A DNA stretch of 64,000 nt from positions 1 through 64,000 of the forward strand of contig CAVYYF010000003.1 of NCBI GenBank assembly GCA_963772675.1, read 5' to 3'. The position numbers were made by a program, and so were the translations under genes. Positions within the stretch are counted from its first letter, which is position 1, and each line of letters opens with the position of its first letter. Shown here piece after piece: positions 57,851 through 64,000 of the stretch. Origin of the DNA: JAKAGZ01 sp963772675 (lineage in GTDB: Bacteria > Bacteroidota > Ignavibacteria > Ignavibacteriales > Ignavibacteriaceae). The notes beneath the pieces are model-generated. The model was not told where the DNA came from. It made no database searches and saw only the letters and a list, made by a program, of their open reading frames with translations.

Positions 57851-59455
57851 ATGCAAAACATTCCCATCTTATCAATAATAACTTTCCTCCCTATTATAGG
57901 GATGCTGATTATAATGTTTTTGCCGAAAGAACAGGTAAAATCAATCAAGGTTCTTACTCTTATTATAACAGGACTACAGGTTGTTTTTGCCGCTCTAATA
58001 TTCGCAAATTTTAATTATGCAGCAGGAGGAATAAACGATCCGAATTCATTTCAGTTTGTGGAAAAATTCAGGTGGATCGATATTTCAGGGCTTTCCTGGT
58101 TAGGTAGAATCAAAGTCGATTACTTCCTCGGAATAGACGGTTTGAGTGCACCGATGGTTCTCTTAACAGCAATCGTTACTTTTATTGCTACTCTTGCTTC
58201 CTGGAATATTCCAAAATCAATAAAAGGATATTTTGCATTGTTCCTGCTCCTTGATACTGGGATGATGGGCGTTTTTGTAGCGCTTGACTTCTTCCTATTC
58301 TACATTTTCTGGGAACTAATGCTGCTCCCGATGTACTTCTTAATTGGTATCTGGGGTGGACCAAGAAAAGAATATGCTGCTATTAAGTTTTTCCTTTATA
58401 CTTTATTCGGAAGTATTTTTATTCTGCTTGTGATGATTGGGCTCTATTTTAGCTCAACTGAAACATTAGTTGACGGGACTAAAGTTTTTACATTTAATAT
58501 GTTAGCAATGATGAATAAAGCTAATTTTACGGCAACGGGAATTCTTTCGCCATTCAATCCGCATAATTTAAGATTCATTGCTTACATAGCTTTATTTGCT
58601 GGATTTGCAATTAAGATTCCGATGTTCCCGTTCCACACGTGGCTTCCCGATGCACATGTTGAAGCACCGACCGCAATTAGTGTTATTCTTGCTGGTGTGC
58701 TCCTGAAAATGGGTACATATGGTATTTTAAGAATAAGCTACCCTATCTTCCCCGAAATTACTTATCAACTTGCCTGGTATATAGGTCTGTTTGGGATGAT
58801 AAATATTATCTATGGGGCGTTGTGCGCGATGGCGCAACGTGATTTCAAAAAGCTTATTGCCTATTCCTCTGTATCACACATGGGCTTTGTTCTCCTTGGA
58901 ATGGCATCACTTACTACTGCCGGAATCTCCGGTGCAATTCTCCAGATGTTCAATCACGGAACAATTACAGCAATGCTCTTCCTTATTGTCGGAGTTATTT
59001 ACGACAGAGCACACACAAGAGAGATCGATGCGTTTGGCGGACTTGCTAACCAGATGCCTATTTACACAGGATTTGTTACACTGGCATTTTTTGCAGCTAT
59101 CGGTTTACCCGGATTAAGCGGCTTCATTTCCGAAGCGTTCGTATTCCTGGGTGCATTTAGTTCTGAAACTATAAGAGTTATTACAGTAATTTCAACACTT
59201 GGTATTCTACTTGGCGCAGGCTACATGCTCTGGACATTCCAGAGAGTTTATATGGGAGAATTAAAAGAAAAATGGAACCAATTAAAGGATCTTACTTTAA
59301 GAGAATATGCTATGCTTGTTCCATTGTCACTTATAATAATTTTCCTTGGAGTTTATCCATCGGCAATGCTCGATATAATGAATTCATCAGTTAACGCTAT
59401 GGTTAATTTTATGCACCATGCACAGACTCTTTATAGCTCAATTGGTGGATTTTAA
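57851..59455 (+). CDS. nuoM: NADH-quinone oxidoreductase subunit M
   Basis: The 534-residue antiporter-like proton-pumping subunit is intact. Conserved segments are FFLFYIFWELMLLPMYFLIG with the key membrane Glu, FAIKIPMFPFHTWLPDAHVE with the pump Lys, LLKMGTYGILR, and DFKKLIAYSSVSHMGFVLLG. It starts with an ATG about 40 bases after nuoL. Confidence 0.96.
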   Translation: MQNIPILSIITFLPIIGMLIIMFLPKEQVKSIKVLTLIITGLQVVFAALIFANFNYAAGGINDPNSFQFVEKFRWIDISGLSWLGRIKVDYFLGIDGLSAPMVLLTAIVTFIATLASWNIPKSIKGYFALFLLLDTGMMGVFVALDFFLFYIFWELMLLPMYFLIGIWGGPRKEYAAIKFFLYTLFGSIFILLVMIGLYFSSTETLVDGTKVFTFNMLAMMNKANFTATGILSPFNPHNLRFIAYIALFAGFAIKIPMFPFHTWLPDAHVEAPTAISVILAGVLLKMGTYGILRISYPIFPEITYQLAWYIGLFGMINIIYGALCAMAQRDFKKLIAYSSVSHMGFVLLGMASLTTAGISGAILQMFNHGTITAMLFLIVGVIYDRAHTREIDAFGGLANQMPIYTGFVTLAFFAAIGLPGLSGFISEAFVFLGAFSSETIRVITVISTLGILLGAGYMLWTFQRVYMGELKEKWNQLKDLTLREYAMLVPLSLIIIFLGVYPSAMLDIMNSSVNAMVNFMHHAQTLYSSIGGF

Positions 59456-59493
59456 TTCCGAATATTATTGAAAACTAAAAACGAAATATTAAA

Positions 59494-60996
59494 GTGAATC
59501 TAAATTCTTTAACAGACAGCTTATACCTCATCAAACCTGAAATTGCTATTGCGATTGTATTGGTTTGCGTAGTGACTTTTAATTTAGTATTTAAGAATAA
59601 ATCTAAAGCACTCCCCTGGCTTTCTATAATTGGACTTATAATAATCGGTTACTTTGTAATAGGACAATTCTCTTTAAATTCTTTAGCTTTTTCATCTGCA
59701 GACTATAAAGGACTGCTTGTTGCAGATCCATTCGGTGCTTTCTTTAAACTATTAATTGTATTCAGTTCTATTCTAGTTATTTTATTTTCGATCACGAACA
59801 AAGAACTCGATTCTGCAAAGGATAGACTTGGTGAATATTATTCTCTTATTTTCGGAATGATACTCGGTATGTTCTTTATGGTATCAGCGGCTGATCTGAT
59901 ATTAATTTACTTATCAGTTGAATTGCTTTCTCTCTCTTCTTATGTGCTTGCAGGATTCACTAAAAAAACGTTGCGGAATAGTGAAGCTTCTCTTAAATAT
60001 GTAATCTATGGTGGTGTATCATCCGGAATTATGCTGTTTGGAATTTCAATAGTTTACGGTTTAACTGGAACTACTAACCTTTATGAAATTAATACGCTTA
60101 TTCAGTCTCTACAGATAAATCAATTAACTTTAATATTTGCGGGTTTATTAATCTTTGTGGGAATCGGCTTTAAGATATCTGTAGCACCGTTTCATTTCTG
60201 GACTCCCGATGTTTATGAAGGGGCTCCTGTAACAATAACAGCATATCTTTCCGTGGCAAGTAAGGCCGCAGGATTTGCATTGCTGATAAGATTCATTAAA
60301 GTCGGATTCATCAAATCTGTTAGCCCTGAAGGATACTGGCAGGTTATCAATCTGATCGACTGGAAGAGTTTCTTCATTTTGATTTCAATTATCACAATGA
60401 CACTTGGCAATTTTGCTGCACTCTGGCAGAATAATATGAAAAGGCTACTTGCCTATTCCAGTATTGCACACGCAGGATATTTAATGCTCGGTATAGTTGT
60501 CATGTCGAATGCAGGAATCCTCGCAGTGATGATATATTTTGTGGTTTATACAATTATGAATCTTGGCGCTTTCTTTATTGTTATGCTTATTTCAAACAAA
60601 ATTGGTAGCGAAGAGATTGATGACTATAAAGGACTCGGTTACTCAACACCTGTCCTTGGTATTTGTTTGGCAATATTTTTAGTATCGCTGACTGGCTTAC
60701 CGCCGACTGCAGGATTTATTGCAAAGCTTTATCTGTTCATTGCACTAGTCGATGCTAAAATGATCGCTGTCGCAATAATAGCTTTATTGAATACTGTGGT
60801 TTCGCTTTATTATTATATCAGGGTATTAAAAAATATGTACCTTGACAAACCTGAAAAAGAAATTCCGCAGTTTTCAGCTTCAATTCCAAATCTTGCATTA
60901 TTGTTTGCATTAGTTGCTCCAATAATTTTCTTTGGAATTTATTTCACGCCAATTATTAATCTTGCCAGGAATTCATTAGTCTTTTTCGGATTTTAG
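59494..60996 (+). CDS. nuoN: NADH-quinone oxidoreductase subunit N
   Basis: The 500-residue third antiporter-like subunit is intact, with a GTG start. Conserved parts are LIYLSVELLSLSSYVLAGF, FKISVAPFHFWTPDVYEGAP (pump Lys), NMKRLLAYSSIAHAGYLMLG and LTGLPPTAGFIAKLYLF. It is the last nuo gene. nuoE, nuoF and nuoG are not in this operon. Confidence 0.95.
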   Translation: MNLNSLTDSLYLIKPEIAIAIVLVCVVTFNLVFKNKSKALPWLSIIGLIIIGYFVIGQFSLNSLAFSSADYKGLLVADPFGAFFKLLIVFSSILVILFSITNKELDSAKDRLGEYYSLIFGMILGMFFMVSAADLILIYLSVELLSLSSYVLAGFTKKTLRNSEASLKYVIYGGVSSGIMLFGISIVYGLTGTTNLYEINTLIQSLQINQLTLIFAGLLIFVGIGFKISVAPFHFWTPDVYEGAPVTITAYLSVASKAAGFALLIRFIKVGFIKSVSPEGYWQVINLIDWKSFFILISIITMTLGNFAALWQNNMKRLLAYSSIAHAGYLMLGIVVMSNAGILAVMIYFVVYTIMNLGAFFIVMLISNKIGSEEIDDYKGLGYSTPVLGICLAIFLVSLTGLPPTAGFIAKLYLFIALVDAKMIAVAIIALLNTVVSLYYYIRVLKNMYLDKPEKEIPQFSASIPNLALLFALVAPIIFFGIYFTPIINLARNSLVFFGF

Positions 60997-61093
60997 TATC
61001 GCGTAGATAACGCAGATTTTCTATTTGTTTCTAATTGCCTAAGTTCCTAATATTACATCCAAAATTCAAAACACATAATTCAAAGTCTATAAA

Positions 61094-62581
61094 GTGAATT
61101 ATACAATCATTTACTGGGCTGCGTTCATTATCTATTCTGTAATAGTAATCGGAATAGGGTTTTACATTTGGTTAAAAAGAAGAAATGCTCCCCCACCAAC
61201 TGACACACAGCGATACTGGGCGTCAAATAAAAAAATGTCGGGCTTCCTGATAGGCCTTTCAATCTCTGCAAGTATGATGTCGATTAGCTGGTCATGTGTT
61301 TACGGTGTACAGTTATTTTATTGGTATGGCACAGGTGCAGCCTGGCTGCTTGCAATTCCCTGGCTAATTACAATGTGTGGATTTTTTCTTTTTGCTCCTC
61401 TCTTCAGAAAGCTTCAGGCATTTTCACAGCCTGAATTGATCGCAAAAAGATTTGGGAAAAACCTGAGACAATTAATAGCCATTCCCCTGATATTTGTTTT
61501 TATAGTTTGGGGAGGAGCAGAAATTTACGCTGCAGGAATTACTATTGCACCATTCCTGAAAATTTCTCCTCAAGCTACTATGTTTTTAATTGCGCTCGTA
61601 ATTGCACTTTACACTTACACCGGCGGATTTCAGGCTGTTGTATCGACTGACAGAATACAGTTTGGCTTTGTTGCAATTTTTGTGATTGTAATTGCGTACA
61701 TCGGATTAAAAGCAATAGGAAGTGAAAATATTTCGTCGGGATTATTTTCAGCTGATTCGCTTGCTCCGAAGGCTAATACTGGTTTGCACGGATTTTTTTC
61801 ACCCGGATTGGCCTTAATTGCAATGACGTTTTTTGCCTATCTACCTGGATGGCTTGTTGAAACAGATGTCTGGATTAGATTGCAAGCCGCTAGTGATAAC
61901 AAAGAAGCAAGAAAAGGAATTCTTGTTGCGGGTTTTAATTCGTTGGTGTTTGTAGGAATTCTGCCGATGATAATCGGACTTTCGGCTTTGCTGCTTTATT
62001 CCCCAGTTAATGGTGAGGCACCCGCTAAATTGCAGGATGGCGCTTTAATCTTTGCTAACCTTATGCAAGATTTTAGCCCCGGCTGGTTAAATGTTCTTTT
62101 AGGAATTGGACTGCTTGCCGCTTCAATGTCAACCGTAGATACCTGCGGAAATGTCGTCGCGCTTTCACTTTCTTATGATGTTCTGGAACCTCACTTTAGT
62201 AAAAAATGGGACAGTAAAAAATTAAATACACTTGCCCAATGGGTTTCAGTCGGTGCAGTTTTTATTGCTTTCTTTTATGCACTTTTCACAAACTCTCTCT
62301 GGGATATTTTTTATTTATCATCCGGAGTTTTAACTACCACAATATTTATTCCGGTAATTGCATCATTTTCTTCCGAATACAAATAAAAGACAGGTTGCGT
62401 TCGCAACTATCTTAGGATTTGTAGGAACAATTGTTTTTTATTTTCTTGAAACGAAAGGACATTTAAAACGATAGAACCCAATTGGCTCATTTCAACAGGC
62501 GTTGGATATATCGTATTTGGATTTTTATGCGGGCTGATTGGATTTTTAATTGGAAGGAAAAAGCAAAGCATGATTAAATAG
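61094..62581 (+). CDS. Sodium:solute symporter family protein (two frameshifts near the 3' end)
   Basis: The product is about 495 residues with some thirteen membrane helices and a GTG start. The SSS family is indicated by the YWASNKKMSGFLIGLSISAS N-terminal region (sodium site), YTYTGGFQAVVSTDRIQF, and GIGLLAASMSTVDTCGNVVA (second sodium-site region). The reading breaks near 62372 after PVIASF and again near 62468. Across the breaks it continues PNTNKRQVAFATILGFVGT, then IEPNWLISTGVGYIVFGFL, to the stop at 62579-62581. The substrate is unknown. It is about 97 bases downstream of nuoN, so co-transcription is possible but not certain. Confidence 0.83.
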
Positions 62582-62604
62582 AGACTCATCACTGTGAGTC
62601 TCTA
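62579..62604 (+). terminator. Terminator-like hairpin after the symporter gene
   Basis: TAGAGACTCA (62579-62588, starting at the stop codon) and TGAGTCTCTA (62595-62604) form a perfect 10-bp stem with a 6-base loop. It separates two convergent genes and may end transcription from both sides, although only a loose T-rich stretch follows (ATTATTTTATT). Confidence 0.65.
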
Positions 62605-62613
62605 CTGCTAATA

Positions 62614-63021
62614 TTATTTTATTCCCGATACTTCTAACTGCGAATTTCTTGTTTTCATATCATCTGAAAAGTTTTTCAAATCATTAAAACCTGAAGGAGT
62701 AATAATTCTTTTCTCTTCAGTGTAAATATACAGGTAGCTCATTCTTTTGCTAATCTTTTTAAGGTCTTTTATATATGCCATCTTTTCTTTACCAAACCAG
62801 TTTTTAAACGTTAGTAGTTCCTCATCCACTTTTATCTCTTTAGGCATATTAAAATACCTGAACATAAGAACAACGCCTAAAATTACATAAACAACCCATA
62901 AGACACTTTGCCCCTGTGTTGTAAGAATCATATAGATTCCAAGTACCATTATTAATAAAGCCAGTATAATTTGATACATACTGGTGGCACGCAGTTTTAT
63001 TGAGTAACTTTTCTCTGACAT
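62614..63021 (-). CDS. Small membrane protein with PH-like domain
   Basis: The 135-residue product has two adjacent membrane helices (about 16-34 and 37-54). A C-terminal soluble part (EIKVDEELLTFKNWFGKEKM, KRIITPSGFNDLKNF) is reminiscent of small bacterial PH-domain membrane proteins. I cannot assign a family with certainty. It is convergent with the symporter gene and divergent from the Rrf2 gene. Confidence 0.6.
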   Translation of the reverse strand: MSEKSYSIKLRATSMYQIILALLIMVLGIYMILTTQGQSVLWVVYVILGVVLMFRYFNMPKEIKVDEELLTFKNWFGKEKMAYIKDLKKISKRMSYLYIYTEEKRIITPSGFNDLKNFSDDMKTRNSQLEVSGIK

Positions 63022-63190
63022 AATGTTATTCTCTTGATTTTTATATTGTGAATTGTATCCCTTTTTGAATTATTTATATGACAAAATAGCAAATTCCTAT
63101 TTAAATTGAAGAGTTTTTACACAACAAATTATTTGCATTTTCTCAAAATATTCCATAAGTTTGAAATACGACAAATTTAGTCCGGTTTAT

Positions 63191-63598
63191 ATGCTGAAGC
63201 TTTCAAAAAAAACAGAATACGCTTTTATGGCTGTTAAGTATATGGCACTCAAAAACGGAGGCAATGCTTCAACAGCAAGAGAAATATCTGATAAGTATAA
63301 TATTCCCTTTGAATTTGTCGCAAAAGTTTTACAGAAGCTTTCTAAAAAAAAACTGATAGATTCGTTCCAGGGAGTGAAAGGCGGATATTTACTGGCTAAA
63401 CATCCATCAGAAATTGCTCTTCTGGATGTGATACTTGCTATGGAGCCACATTATAAATTAACAAAGTGCATGAAGAATGAAGGCGATTATCACGATTGCT
63501 CTCATTGGGATTGCTGCCAGATCCGTGATCCGCTTGCAAAAGTACAGATGGAAATAGACAATCTTTTTCAAAGGACTAAACTAAGTAACATTTTATAA
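63191..63598 (+). CDS. Rrf2-family transcriptional regulator
   Basis: The 135-residue protein starts at the ATG at 63191 (MLKLSKKTEYAFMAV), which matches the family N-terminus better than a TTG ten codons earlier. A winged helix (TAREISDKYNIPFEFVAKVL, VKGGYLLAKHPSEI) is followed by a Cys-rich segment (Cys in KCMKNEG, HDCSHWDCC) suited to an Fe-S cluster, as in IscR and NsrR. It probably senses iron-sulfur or redox state. Its target is not evident. The 101-residue gene 10 bases downstream is its likely operon partner. Confidence 0.9.
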   Translation: MLKLSKKTEYAFMAVKYMALKNGGNASTAREISDKYNIPFEFVAKVLQKLSKKKLIDSFQGVKGGYLLAKHPSEIALLDVILAMEPHYKLTKCMKNEGDYHDCSHWDCCQIRDPLAKVQMEIDNLFQRTKLSNIL

Positions 63599-63608
63599 GG
63601 GGCTGTTT

Positions 63609-63914
63609 ATGAATAAAAAAAACAATAAGTATTTTGAACTAATCAAAAATGATGAAACAATCTTTCTGAATTTTCTTAAAGCGAAGTTCCCTGTTTTTCA
63701 CAATTCAAATTTTTTCTTCAGGGATTTTCAATTTGGAATCAGAAAATTTTTAGAAAAGAAAGGGATCCAGGTTTCTTACTCTGATACAGAAGAGTTGGCA
63801 AACATGCTCGCAAATCATTTTCAGAACCAGGGATTATTTGTACCTGTAAGTTCAGGTACCTGGAAATTAAATTATCCTGAATTTGCAACAAAAGAGCCAG
63901 GCGATCCTTTTTAA
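63609..63914 (+). CDS. Unknown small protein downstream of the Rrf2 regulator
   Basis: The 101-residue soluble protein has no cysteines and no motif that I recognise. Aromatic-rich NSNFFFRDFQFGIRKFLEKK and the later DTEELANMLANHFQNQGLF suggest a helical fold. It starts 10 bases after the Rrf2 gene behind an AAGGGG ribosome-binding site and is followed by a strong hairpin, so it is very probably a real gene of a two-gene operon. Confidence 0.7.
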   Translation: MNKKNNKYFELIKNDETIFLNFLKAKFPVFHNSNFFFRDFQFGIRKFLEKKGIQVSYSDTEELANMLANHFQNQGLFVPVSSGTWKLNYPEFATKEPGDPF

Positions 63915-63930
63915 TTAATTCCCGCGCCAC

Positions 63931-63969
63931 ATTACCAGCCCCCGGTAGCCTGGGCTGGTAATTACCGGG
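63931..63969 (+). terminator. Terminator with an overlapping alternative hairpin
   Basis: ATTACCAGCCC (63931-63941) pairs with GGGCTGGTAAT (63952-63962), an 11-bp stem with a 10-base loop, followed by a T-rich run (GTTTATTTTATTTTT). A second stem, CCCGGTA (63941-63947) with TACCGGG (63963-63969), uses overlapping bases and excludes the first. The first is longer and fits a rho-independent terminator for the Rrf2 operon. Confidence 0.7.
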
Positions 63970-64000
63970 AGTTTATTTTATTTTTACAAATATTTTATTT

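Overview
The window comes from an AT-rich genome of the Ignavibacteria/Chlorobi/Bacteroidetes side of the tree, most likely Ignavibacteriota. This is inferred from a T9SS type A C-terminal sorting domain with the YPNPFNPST motif typical of that group, a GWxTD-domain protein, long tandem FtsX-type permeases ending in NPVKSLRYE, and an eleven-subunit complex I operon without nuoE, nuoF and nuoG. No rRNA, tRNA or CRISPR array was seen.

Layout. 0.2-3.5 kb: a lipoprotein, a small zinc-ribbon membrane protein and a secreted Asp-box (BNR) repeat protein. 3.7-9.6 kb: a YbaK-type deacylase and a xylan-degradation pair, a GH67 alpha-glucuronidase and a secreted alpha/beta-hydrolase esterase. 9.7-29.6 kb: an export and regulation locus with six tandem MacB/FtsX-type permeases, the stump of a seventh, one ATPase, one HlyD-type adaptor, and a divergent sigma-54 response regulator with its histidine kinase. 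29.6-38.5 kb: housekeeping genes (adk; a GWxTD-pdxA-methyltransferase-ftsE-like run; rho; pyrK-pyrD-folC). 38.7-44.7 kb: a translesion-synthesis cassette with dinB, a DUF72 gene and a DnaE2-like polymerase. The polymerase is encoded as two half genes in reversed order, and a divergent SRAP (yedK/HMCES) gene lies next to it. 44.8-46.3 kb: a gene-poor stretch with a methyltransferase remnant and two small membrane proteins. 46.3-50.1 kb: alr, an unknown gene, manC and an rpiB-like gene. 50.5-62.6 kb: nuoABCDHIJKLMN followed by a sodium:solute symporter. The window ends with a small membrane protein, an Rrf2 regulator with an unknown partner, and a terminator-like hairpin.

Sequence quality matters for reading this window. 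At least nine otherwise well-conserved genes, including nuoB, nuoH and nuoL, are broken by single-base insertions or deletions. The encoded protein continues in another frame with its motifs intact. About a dozen such breaks fall in the dnaE pair. Uncorrected long-read indels are the simplest explanation, and affected genes are given as one span with approximate shift positions. The most interesting biology is the split, order-reversed DnaE2-like polymerase inside an SOS-type mutagenesis cassette. Next are the expanded permease array with its decaying copy and a 28-bp palindrome in front of the sigma-54 regulator.
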